Notes under the pieces: model-generated
Database searches by the model: none
Seen by the model: only the letters and a program-made list of their open reading frames with translations
Told to the model about the DNA's origin: nothing
In this document: positions 7,306-13,032 of the stretch, piece by piece
How positions within the stretch are numbered: position 1 is the stretch's first letter
Layout of the letters: each line of letters opens with the position of its first letter
IMG/VR virus record: IMGVR_UViG_3300045258_000056
Coordinates: 1-49,228 of that record
DNA from: a virus
Strand: one strand, 5' to 3'
DNA: 49,228 nucleotides
Program-made: the position numbers and the translations under genes

Positions 7306-8031
7306 ATGCCATTTGGAGTGAGAAAGTTCGGCTGCGAGAACGCAAACTTCAAAAATGCAGGATGGCACGTCTGCGAGCAATGCAATTGCCGGTTCCACAA
7401 CTACGTGAAAACTCGGCGCTTTTGCTCCCAATCATGCAGATCGAAGGCTCCCGAGAATATAGCTAGGCTAGGGCCAATGGCTAGGTTGCCTAGAAAGCCA
7501 AGGATAAAAAGGCCAAGGAAAGAGGGGCCAAAGAATCGGATATATCGCTATACCCCTAGGCCCAAGAGGCCAAGCAGGAAAGAGGTGCGCAATTGCCAGC
7601 AATGCCAAGGTGAGTTTGTGGTATATCGCAGCAATACAAAGCGATTTTGCAGCTACCAATGCCATTTAGATTCTGGTGGCGCACAGAGGGCTGGGCAGGC
7701 TTCAGCAAGGGTGATAATGCAAATCAGAGGAAATAAAAAAGACCTAAACCATGATGCCCTCGTGGCTGTTTTTAAGGAGCTTGGATGCAGCGTCATGGAG
7801 TGCCATAGCGTCGGAATCCCAGGGTTCCCGGATTTGGTTGTCGGGTGCCTTTTTAGGACGCATCTAGTTGAGGTGAAGAACCCGGAAACCTCTTATGGGC
7901 GCAAGGGACTAAACGCGAAGCAAGAAAAATTCAATGATTCATGGCGAGGTGGGAAAGTGCAGATTGTACGATCTTCCGAGGACGTTATCGGACTGGTCAA
8001 CCGCTGGCGAAAAGAGGCCGAGCCAGCATGA
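7306..8031 (+). CDS. Zinc-ribbon protein fused to a PD-(D/E)XK (VRR-NUC-like) nuclease domain
   Basis: 241 residues from ATG 7306, with GGGAG 6 nt upstream. Two treble-clef-like zinc sites, CEQCNCRFH...FCSQSC and CQQCQGEFV...FCSYQC, flank a strongly basic linker (PRKPRIKRPRKEG). The C-terminal third shows the nuclease signature GIPGFPDLVVG, then HLVEVKNPETSYGRKGL and QEKF, as in VRR-NUC or Holliday-junction-resolvase-like enzymes: catalytic Asp, then E-V-K. Likely a structure-specific nuclease acting in replication or recombination. The DNA is noticeably more A/T-rich than its neighbours, a hint of separate origin. Confidence 0.7.
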   Translation: MPFGVRKFGCENANFKNAGWHVCEQCNCRFHNYVKTRRFCSQSCRSKAPENIARLGPMARLPRKPRIKRPRKEGPKNRIYRYTPRPKRPSRKEVRNCQQCQGEFVVYRSNTKRFCSYQCHLDSGGAQRAGQASARVIMQIRGNKKDLNHDALVAVFKELGCSVMECHSVGIPGFPDLVVGCLFRTHLVEVKNPETSYGRKGLNAKQEKFNDSWRGGKVQIVRSSEDVIGLVNRWRKEAEPA

Positions 8032-8249
8032 AACCCGAAGCCTTCGAGGTCACTATCGAAACCGCGTGGTTCGACTTGCGGCTCGCCAAGAAGCCGCGAA
8101 CGTACTACCTGACCCCGGCGCGTCGGCTATTGTGGGGCTATCATTCGGGCCTAGAGGCGGGGCGCGAGATTGGCACCTATACCAGCAAGGTCACGCTGGA
8201 GGACTTCAGAAGCGACTGTTTCCACGTTTTGGAGGAAGCCAACGCATGA
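8028..8249 (+). CDS. Hypothetical protein
   Basis: 73 residues from ATG 8028, which overlaps the preceding stop. Contains WFDLRLAKKPRTYYLTPARR and HSGLEAGREIGTYTSKVTLE. No family recognised. Coupled to the putative late regulator that follows. Confidence 0.55.
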   Translation: MKPEAFEVTIETAWFDLRLAKKPRTYYLTPARRLLWGYHSGLEAGREIGTYTSKVTLEDFRSDCFHVLEEANA

Positions 8250-8716
8250 AAGCCCCGAACCCCTTTGAAGCCAGCCTCCAGCTATGGGGACGTTTGCTGG
8301 GGGAACACGGCGATGGCCCGGACGGCATCCCCCGCGCTGACCAAACGCGCTATCACGCCCTCGTGCGGGCGGCAGACTTCCCCCCTGGTTCCGCGTCTGG
8401 CCGGTCGGCCCGTTCTATGTCCCGCTTACGCCAATCCCCGACATGGGGCTTTGAGCCGGTGGTCTGCACCGAAACCCGGACGCACCGAATCAGCACCCCG
8501 GAGGATTTGCCTTTGGAGGTTCGGCAGGTGCAAAAAGCCTTTGAACGGCTGCATGACTACGCGCCGGAGCTGGCCCGGGTCTTGCTGGCTAACTACCATC
8601 GCCTGGGGCCGCAGTCGGACAAGGCGGATGATTTGGGGCTTCCCTATCGGCGGTACAAGGACAGGCTGAAGGGAGCGCGAGCGGGCATGTTCCTGCTGCT
8701 ATCGGAGGGTGCTTGA
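8246..8716 (+). CDS. Putative late-gene regulator (antiterminator Q-like, sigma-4-like HTH)
   Basis: 156 residues from ATG 8246. The C-terminal 50 residues, PELARVLLANYHRLGPQSDK then DDLGLPYRRYKDRLKGARAG, match the shape of the sigma-region-4-like helix-turn-helix in phage Q antiterminators. It is the last gene before the RNA island and the lysis genes, the usual place of a late regulator. The TGA stop lies within the -35 box of the Y RNA promoter. N-terminal half not recognised; assignment tentative. Confidence 0.45.
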   Translation: MKAPNPFEASLQLWGRLLGEHGDGPDGIPRADQTRYHALVRAADFPPGSASGRSARSMSRLRQSPTWGFEPVVCTETRTHRISTPEDLPLEVRQVQKAFERLHDYAPELARVLLANYHRLGPQSDKADDLGLPYRRYKDRLKGARAGMFLLLSEGA

Positions 8717-8741
8717 CAATTCGTGCAGAACGCCCTAAATT
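8713..8741 (+). promoter_or_regulatory. Sigma-70-type promoter of the Y RNA array
   Basis: Perfect TTGACA at 8713-8718, a 17-nt spacer, then TAAATT at 8736-8741. Seven bases downstream of the -10, at 8748, is the first paired base of Y RNA A, so the predicted transcription start and the RNA 5' end agree. The -35 contains the stop codon of the upstream gene, and the string GTGCTTGACA recurs almost unchanged at the tRNA promoter (10560). Confidence 0.8.
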
Positions 8742-8747
8742 GGCGTT

Positions 8748-8807
8748 GCGGTGGTGAAGGTGTCGGGTTCCTCGCCTGTAGATAGCCCGGCCCCGTTTGT
8801 TCCCCGC
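8748..8807 (+). ncRNA. Y RNA-like element A (minimal)
   Basis: 60 nt. Basal stem GCGG (8748-8751) with CCGC (8804-8807). Above it lie two boxes shared with elements B and C: 5' box GTGGTGAAGG (8751-8760) and 3' box CGTTTGTTCCC (8794-8804), which I take as the Ro-binding part. The upper stem GGTGTCGGG (8759-8767) pairs with CCCGGCCCC (8786-8794) with one mismatch, closing an 18-nt loop. There is no tRNA-like module. Known Y RNAs use a long, conserved terminal stem to bind Ro60/Rsr, and the Rsr gene starts at 9087. Confidence 0.7.
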
Positions 8808-8820
8808 ACAAGTTTTGAAA

Positions 8821-8910
8821 GCGCGTGGTGTAGGTTTTCCGTTACTTCTTCGGATAAAAAGACTGGCGGGTGTAAGTCCCGCCGATACCGGAGACCGCTT
8901 GTTCCCGCGC
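8821..8910 (+). ncRNA. Y RNA-like element B (with a T-arm-like hairpin)
   Basis: 90 nt. Basal stem GCGCG (8821-8825) with CGCGC (8906-8910). The shared boxes are GTGGTGTAGG (8825-8834) and CGCTTGTTCCC (8896-8906). The upper stem GGTTTTCC (8833-8840) pairs with GGAGACC (8890-8896) with one bulge. Inside is a perfect 6-bp hairpin GGCGGG/CCCGCC (8865-8883) with a 7-nt loop TGTAAGT, close to a tRNA T-arm but lacking the canonical TTC. It may be an intermediate between a minimal Y RNA and the full YrlA type of element C. Confidence 0.72.
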
Positions 8911-8923
8911 CCATTGTTGGAAA

Positions 8924-9058
8924 GCTGGTGGTGTAGAGGACGATTTCATCGACTGTTAATCGAGAGGTCGCGGGTTCGAGTCCCGCCATAGGCCGGAAGG
9001 TCAATGTAGCTCAGCCGGTTAGAGCGCTAAAAAAGATCGTTTTCGCTTGTTCCCCAGC
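8924..9058 (+). ncRNA. yrlA: YrlA-type Y RNA with permuted tRNA-Asn-like module
   Basis: 135 nt. Basal stem GCTGG/CCAGC (8924-8928, 9054-9058); Ro boxes GTGGTGTAG (8928-8936) and CGCTTGTTCCC (9044-9054); upper stem of 11 consecutive pairs (8936-8946 with 9034-9044, three of them G-U). Enclosed, in permuted order, is a whole tRNA: anticodon arm TCGA-CTGTTAA-TCGA (8949-8963), AGGTC, T-arm GCGGG-TTCGAGT-CCCGC (8970-8986), acceptor strand CATAGGCC, tetraloop GGAA (8995-8998), acceptor strand GGTCAATG (one A-A mismatch, one wobble), TA, D-arm GCTC-AGCCGGTTA-GAGC (9009-9025). Tetraloop-capped tRNA mimicry is the published hallmark of YrlA RNAs, Rsr partners. Confidence 0.87.
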
Positions 9059-9086
9059 CCTATCGTGGTATCCCCGAGGAGGCATC

Positions 9087-10391
9087 ATGCAAAGCAATGT
9101 AGCGCGGCAGTTCCGAGTTCAAACCGCTGGCGGCGCTCCCGCCTTCCCGCATCTTTCCCCGATTCAGCAGCTCCGGCGCTCGGTGCTGTCTTGCCTGTTG
9201 TGGGAGTCGGAGTTCTACGAGTCCGGCCAGCTCATCGCGGATCGCATCGAATCCCTGGCGGCCCAAGTCACCGCCGAGCAGCTTTCGGCGCTGGCGATTG
9301 AGGCCCGCGACGTTCACAACCTGCGGCATGTCTCGCTGCTTCTGTGCGTGGCGCTCGCCAAGCGTGGCGGTTCCAGCGTGGCCCCGACCATTGCCAAGGT
9401 TATTCAGCGTGCGGACGAACTGAACGAGTTCGTTTCGCTGTACTGGCGTGCTGGCAAGTCGCCGCTGGCGAAGCAGGTCAAGAAAGGCTTGGCGCTCGCC
9501 TTCCAGAAGTTCGACGGCTACCAGCTCGCCAAGTACGACCGCGAAAAGGCTGTGCGCCTGCGGGACGTGCTGTTCATGGTTCACGCCAAGCCGAAGGACG
9601 AAGTTCAGGCCGCGCTCTGGAAGTCACTGGTGGATGGCACGTTGCCGTCCCCGGACACTTGGGAAGTCGCCCTGTCTGCCGGTGGCGACAAGAAAACCGA
9701 GTTCACCCGCCTATTGACTGAGGGCAAGCTGGGCTATTTCGCCCTGCTTCGCAATCTCCGGAACATGGTGGAGGCTGGCGTGGATGAATCCCTCATCCGG
9801 GCGGCTATCGTGGCCCGTAAGGGTGGCGCTCAGAAGGTTCTGCCGTTCCGGTATGTGGCGGCGGCCCGCGCCTGCCCGCGCCTGGAGCCGAGCCTTGACC
9901 AAGCCTTGTCGGAAGCCATCGCCGAGTCGGCCCCCTTCAGCGGCAAAACGATTGTACTGGTGGACGTATCCGGTTCAATGGATGCCAAGCTGTCGGCCAA
10001 GTCCGACTTGACCCGCATGGACGCGGCCTGCGCCTTGGCGAGCATGATCCACGGCGACCTGCGCATGTTCAGCTTTTCCTACAAGCTGGTCGAAGTTCCG
10101 CCCCGTCGCGGTATGGCGGGCGTGGATGCCCTTGTCCGTTCGCAGGAACACGGCGGCACGGCCTTGGCTGAAGCGGTGGCGGCGGTCAACAAACTGCCCC
10201 ATGACCGGCTGATCGTCATTACCGATGAGCAGGCGACTACGGGAGGTATCCCGGCCCCGGTGGCAAAGCGGGCCTATATGGTCAACGTTGCCAGCAACAA
10301 GAACGGCGTGGGCTATGGCCCATGGACGCACCTTGACGGCTTCAGCGAAGGCATCCTTCGGTGGATGCGCGAGTCTGAGAATGACACCTGA
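9087..10391 (+). CDS. rsr: Ro60/Rsr-like TROVE-domain RNA-binding protein
   Basis: 434 residues from ATG 9087, Shine-Dalgarno GAGGAGG a few bases upstream. The N-terminal ~260 residues are the helical-repeat (TROVE) ring, with family landmarks SPIQQLRRSVLSCLLWE, KFDGYQLAKYDRE, VRLRDVLFMVHAKPKDE and LLRNLRNM. The C-terminal vWA domain (about 285-434) has an intact metal site: DVSGS (293-297), T358 in GGTAL, D380 in ITDE. Ro60 rings bind misfolded RNA ends in the central hole and Y RNAs on the outer surface; bacterial Rsr works with Y RNAs and exoribonucleases in rRNA and ncRNA handling. Size is near that of other Rsr proteins (around 500 residues), slightly shorter. Three Y RNAs lie directly upstream, an unusually complete phage RNP locus. 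Confidence 0.93.
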   Translation: MQSNVARQFRVQTAGGAPAFPHLSPIQQLRRSVLSCLLWESEFYESGQLIADRIESLAAQVTAEQLSALAIEARDVHNLRHVSLLLCVALAKRGGSSVAPTIAKVIQRADELNEFVSLYWRAGKSPLAKQVKKGLALAFQKFDGYQLAKYDREKAVRLRDVLFMVHAKPKDEVQAALWKSLVDGTLPSPDTWEVALSAGGDKKTEFTRLLTEGKLGYFALLRNLRNMVEAGVDESLIRAAIVARKGGAQKVLPFRYVAAARACPRLEPSLDQALSEAIAESAPFSGKTIVLVDVSGSMDAKLSAKSDLTRMDAACALASMIHGDLRMFSFSYKLVEVPPRRGMAGVDALVRSQEHGGTALAEAVAAVNKLPHDRLIVITDEQATTGGIPAPVAKRAYMVNVASNKNGVGYGPWTHLDGFSEGILRWMRESENDT

Positions 10392-10563
10392 GGAACTGGC
10401 GAAAGCCGGGGTGACGCTCTACGGCAAATGGGGCTGGCAGACACGGATGGCCGAAGCCCTGGGCGTGGATGGCAGTACGGTACGGCGCTGGGTTTCCGGT
10501 GCCGTGCCGGTTCCTGGGCCGGTTGTCGCGGCGCTCACTTGCCTGTTGGGCAGGTGTGCTTGA
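10381..10563 (+). CDS. Small HTH DNA-binding protein
   Basis: 60 residues from ATG 10381, overlapping the end of the Rsr gene by 11 nt, so probably co-translated with it. WGWQTRMAEALGVDGSTVRR followed by WVSGAVPVPG is a clear Cro/XRE-type helix-turn-helix with its recognition helix. It may regulate the adjacent promoters. The stop codon is part of the -35 box of the tRNA promoter. Confidence 0.7.
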   Translation: MTPEELAKAGVTLYGKWGWQTRMAEALGVDGSTVRRWVSGAVPVPGPVVAALTCLLGRCA

Positions 10564-10588
10564 CATTTGGCCCGACCCACCCGAAAAT
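10560..10588 (+). promoter_or_regulatory. Promoter of the tRNA operon
   Basis: Perfect TTGACA at 10560-10565, 17-nt spacer, then GAAAAT at 10583-10588 (four of six -10 matches). As at the Y RNA promoter, the -35 box includes the stop codon of the gene before it. About 70 nt of leader would precede the first tRNA. Confidence 0.6.
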
Positions 10589-10659
10589 CCGCTAACGTCT
10601 GTTTTTGCCCCTGCAACATTCCCGCGAGGCTTCTATGTCATCCCGAAGTTCAATCACAT

Positions 10660-10750
10660 GGAAGGGTGGCAGAGCGGCAATGCGTTCGCTTGCTAAGCGA
10701 TAGCCGGGCACGAAAGTCCCGCGCCGGTTCGATTCCGGCCCCTTCCGCCA
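10660..10750 (+). tRNA. tRNA-Ser (GCT)
   Basis: 91 nt with all arms: acceptor GGAAGGG/CCCTTCC, anticodon loop TTGCTAA (anticodon GCT), long variable arm GGGC-ACGAAA-GTCCC, T-arm GCCGG-TTCGATT-CCGGC, discriminator G and encoded CCA (10748-10750). First gene of the three-tRNA operon. Confidence 0.93.
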
Positions 10751-10757
10751 AGTTCAG

Positions 10758-10845
10758 GGAAGGTGCCGCTGGGTTGGCTGGCAGACAGCCTCGAAAACTG
10801 TAGGTGCCGTAACAGGTAGGGGTTCGACTCCTCCGCCTTCCGCCA
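10758..10845 (+). tRNA. tRNA-Ser (CGA)
   Basis: 88 nt: acceptor GGAAGGT (10758-10764) with GCCTTCC (10835-10841, one G-U), loop CTCGAAA giving anticodon CGA, stem ACAG/CTGT, variable arm TGCC/GGTA around GTAACA, T-arm with TTCGACT, discriminator G and CCA (10843-10845). The T-stem and the last pair of the anticodon stem are slightly imperfect. A tRNA-Sec identity was considered because of the long arms, but the loop does not carry TCA. Confidence 0.8.
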
Positions 10846-10847
10846 TT

Positions 10848-10933
10848 GGAGAGATAGACCGCTAAGGAGGCGGGACGGGCTGTAACCCCGTTGGCGCAAG
10901 CCCCGCAAGGCTCGATACCTTGTCACTCCACCA
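10848..10933 (+). tRNA. tRNA-Tyr (GTA)
   Basis: 86 nt: acceptor GGAGAGA with TCACTCC (one mismatch), anticodon stem ACGGG/CCCGT perfect with loop CTGTAAC (anticodon GTA), variable arm TGGC-GCAA-GCC, T-arm CAAGG-CTCGATA-CCTTG, discriminator A and CCA (10931-10933). The T-loop starts with C where T is usual. Last tRNA before the terminator. Confidence 0.82.
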
Positions 10934-10937
10934 CTTC

Positions 10938-10965
10938 AGCCCCGCCTAACCAGCGGGGCTTTTTA
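10938..10965 (+). terminator. Intrinsic terminator of the tRNA operon
   Basis: AGCCCCGC (10938-10945) pairs perfectly with GCGGGGCT (10953-10960) around CTAACCA, followed by a T run (10960-10964). It begins 5 nt after the CCA of tRNA-Tyr and separates the RNA island from the lysis genes. Confidence 0.9.
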
Positions 10966-11051
10966 CTGGGCGAAAGCCCATTGGCGGCAGTCTGCCGTCG
11001 CCGCCCGGCCCTTCCCTCGGGGGTCGCGGCGGCACCTTTTTGGAGTTGTCC

Positions 11052-11312
11052 GTGCCGGAAGCGATGTTCGTCAATTTCGCGCTGACCCTGCTAGCCGCTG
11101 GCTGCATTGGGCTGGTCGGGGCGCACCTGAAGCTGCGCTCTGACCTGTCCGACTTGCGCCTGCGTGTGGCTGAGAACTACGCCAACAAGGGCGATATTTC
11201 CAAGGTCGAGGCCGCCATGACTTCGGTTTCCAGTGAGCTTCAGGCGGTTCTGAAGGCCGTTTATCAAATCCAGGCAGACTTGAAGGCAAGTCAAGCTCAT
11301 GGCGGACGCTGA
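11052..11312 (+). CDS. Membrane-anchored coiled-coil protein (lysis region)
   Basis: 86 residues from GTG 11052, preferred because GGAG lies six bases upstream; TTG 11040 would add four residues. One N-terminal membrane segment (FALTLLAAGCIGLVGAHL) is followed by a helical coiled-coil-like region. Shape and position resemble the small pre-endolysin membrane proteins of phage lysis cassettes, but I cannot say whether it is a holin, antiholin or something else. Confidence 0.6.
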   Translation: MPEAMFVNFALTLLAAGCIGLVGAHLKLRSDLSDLRLRVAENYANKGDISKVEAAMTSVSSELQAVLKAVYQIQADLKASQAHGGR

Positions 11313-11649
11313 GGATTCGGCTGGCGCTCTAAACGAGGCAGCAAGGCGGCTGGAGGCTGCGAGTCGCAATTTTGCGACGGCCAACAGTAACCAGTCCACG
11401 GTGACCTTGCAGGCAGGCGGTGCCGGGGTTTGGGTAGCCACCACATGCTGCCTGATTATGTTGTTTTCAGGTCTGATGGGGGCGTTTTGGGTATCCAGAG
11501 AGTTCAATCAGATTGACGCTCAAATGACCACACTCCGCAATGACAATGATGTGATGCGCCAATATTTGAGCAGCATCTATCAGCAGGCCCCATGGCTCAC
11601 AAGGCCCACTGAAAAACAGAAAGAGGAAAAGGCTAGCGGTTCCAAGTAG
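11299..11649 (+). CDS. Single-pass membrane protein (lysis region)
   Basis: 116 residues from ATG 11299, overlapping the previous gene by 14 nt. A helical N-terminus (EAARRLEAASRNF) precedes one membrane segment around residues 46-68 (VWVATTCCLIMLFSGLMGAF), then a soluble C-terminus with a basic end. Its last 17 nt overlap the convergent HNH gene. Possibly works with the preceding protein in lysis timing. Confidence 0.6.
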   Translation: MADAEDSAGALNEAARRLEAASRNFATANSNQSTVTLQAGGAGVWVATTCCLIMLFSGLMGAFWVSREFNQIDAQMTTLRNDNDVMRQYLSSIYQQAPWLTRPTEKQKEEKASGSK

Positions 11650-12268
11650 TCTCTGTGAGCGCCCTTTCTACTGACCATCCGGCCTTTAGTCTGGCGTGGA
11701 GCGTGCTAGCTTGAACTCCAACCTTTCTAGCCCAAACGGCCATTTCGTAGGTCTCGCTATTGTAAGTGATGAGTTTTGCGCTTTTTGGGATGCGTCGGTT
11801 AGCTGATTGTTCTTTCCGCGTGGCCCAGCGGCAGTTTGATGGTTCGTAGTTGCCGTCATTGTCGATTCGATCAAGCGTGTGCTGCGGACTGGGCGGAGGC
11901 CCCATGTCATCGCGCCAAGCTGCGAAGTCATGCCGCCATTTGTCGCAGACAGAAATTCCCCTGCCGCCATAGTTTTCAAAATATTTGGTAGTGGGGTTGT
12001 GGCAGCGCGCAATCATGGCGACCCATACGCTATAAAGCCTGTCCCTGTTTTTACGGCCCGCGCCACCATGGGTGGTATGTCGTTCATCCCGAAGGCACCC
12101 GCAAGAACCGCTTAAACCGCGAGTTAAATTCCCATGCGGGATATCTCGAATCGTTCCACATTCACACCGGCATTCCCAAAGGGTGCATCTGCCTCTTTGA
12201 TAGTTTCGCCGATTTAGCACCGTCCATCGGCCAAAAGTTTGTCCATTTAGATCAATTCGTTTTGACAT
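11633..12268 (-). CDS. HNH homing endonuclease-like protein (opposite strand)
   Basis: 211 residues from ATG 12268 (MSKRIDLNGQTFGRW); the frame is open further upstream but this start fits the family. The N-terminus has LNGQTFGRWTVLNR and a zinc pair CRCECGT...GSCGC, then RLYSVWVAMIARCHNP, YGGRGISVCDKW, then the nuclease part TLDRIDNDGNYEPSNCRWAT, a well-known phage and mobile-element endonuclease layout. The C-terminus has an HTH-like segment. It is the only minus-strand gene within the plus-strand half, which marks it as an independent insertion in the lysis cassette. Confidence 0.85.
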   Translation of the reverse strand: MSKRIDLNGQTFGRWTVLNRRNYQRGRCTLWECRCECGTIRDIPHGNLTRGLSGSCGCLRDERHTTHGGAGRKNRDRLYSVWVAMIARCHNPTTKYFENYGGRGISVCDKWRHDFAAWRDDMGPPPSPQHTLDRIDNDGNYEPSNCRWATRKEQSANRRIPKSAKLITYNSETYEMAVWARKVGVQASTLHARLKAGWSVERALTETTWNR

Positions 12269-12334
12269 GATGGCACCTAGTTTGATGGTTGTCAGCACGT
12301 CAATTATACAATAAAGCAGGAGAGAGTTTTCTTC

Positions 12335-12505
12335 ATGTCGATCATCATCCTTACCCCGATGCGCCCCAGCCCGACACGGCCCGACCCCCTGCCCATTCCC
12401 CCGCCCGAACTTGTGCTGGCTTGTCCGCACACCGAGGCTTGGTACGACGAAGACCAAAACCTCATTTGCGCTGCCTGCTTCGCGGTCTTGGCCGAAGGCG
12501 CGTGA
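12335..12505 (+). CDS. Small Pro-rich, zinc-site protein before the endolysin
   Basis: 56 residues from ATG 12335 with a strong AGGAGAG upstream. Pro-rich N-terminus (MRPSPTRPDPLPIPPPE) and a C-terminal CPH...CAAC that could bind zinc. The stop overlaps the GTG start of the endolysin, so the two are translated together. Function unknown. Confidence 0.6.
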   Translation: MSIIILTPMRPSPTRPDPLPIPPPELVLACPHTEAWYDEDQNLICAACFAVLAEGA

Positions 12506-13032
12506 TAACCGGCGACACCCTGAGGGCCATCTACGGCGACACCATGGCGGACGAAAACGCCTGGTCGCTGCCGATTTGGACGGCCTGCCAGCGGTACGGC
12601 ATCACGACTCGCCTGCGCCTTGCCGCCTTTCTGGCGCAGATCGGGCACGAGTCGGGGCGGCTGCACTACGTCCGCGAGATTTGGGGGCCGACACTCGCGC
12701 AGAAGCGCTACGAAGGCCGCCTAGACTTGGGCAACACCCAGCCCGGCGACGGCAAGCGGTACATGGGTCGCGGCCTGATTCAGATTACCGGGCGCTCGAA
12801 TTACGACAAGGTTGGGCAGGCGCTGGCATGGAACTTCGTCGGGCATCCCGAATTACTGGAGGAACCCGGTTGGGCGGCCCTGTCTGCCGGATGGTTTTGG
12901 GACTCGCGCAAGCTGAACGTTCTGGCCGATAAGCCGGACTTCCTCGCCATTACCAAGAAAATCAACGGCGGCTACAACGGACTTGCCGACCGCCAAGCCC
13001 TGTATGACCGCGCTTTGAAGGTGCTGGTTTGA
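12502..13032 (+). CDS. Endolysin, GH19 chitinase/muramidase-like
   Basis: 176 residues from GTG 12502, which overlaps the previous stop (GTGA); the frame is open to 12289 but that region reads as non-protein. The active-site block LAAFLAQIGHESGRLHYVRE carries the catalytic Glu in HES (about residue 50), followed by KRYMGRGLIQITGRSNY and GWFWDSRKLN, the standard order for phage GH19 lysozymes. It should cut the glycan strands of host peptidoglycan. No signal peptide, so it needs a holin, probably the next gene. Confidence 0.88.
   Translation: MITGDTLRAIYGDTMADENAWSLPIWTACQRYGITTRLRLAAFLAQIGHESGRLHYVREIWGPTLAQKRYEGRLDLGNTQPGDGKRYMGRGLIQITGRSNYDKVGQALAWNFVGHPELLEEPGWAALSAGWFWDSRKLNVLADKPDFLAITKKINGGYNGLADRQALYDRALKVLV

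Noticed and set aside
8735-9004. Minus-strand ORF over the Y RNA array
   Set aside because: No ribosome-binding site or family pattern; opposite to the direction of transcription and fully inside structured RNA elements.
8924-9058. Permuted group I intron-exon (PIE) or spliced permuted tRNA
   Set aside because: The order 3' half then 5' half of a tRNA fits, but no conserved group I core (P, Q, R, S elements) or terminal G before the 3' exon is seen, and bacteria lack the archaeal-type splicing endonuclease. A YrlA fold needs no splicing.
8742-9060. Degenerate or broken tRNA genes in the 8.75-9.06 kb region
   Set aside because: T-arm-like and anticodon-arm-like pieces are present, but two of three elements lack D-arm and acceptor partners. 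The shared boxes, private basal stems and adjacent Rsr gene explain all three better as Y RNAs.
9087-10391. TerD/vWA tellurite-resistance or MoxR-associated protein
   Set aside because: The vWA domain alone would allow this, but the N-terminal landmarks KFDGYQLAKYDRE and VRLRDVLFMVHAKPKDE are those of Ro60/Rsr, and Y RNAs are adjacent.
10758-10845. tRNA-Sec
   Set aside because: The long variable arm and T-loop region look a little like tRNA-Sec, but the anticodon loop is CTCGAAA (CGA) and the acceptor stem has 7 pairs, as in tRNA-Ser.
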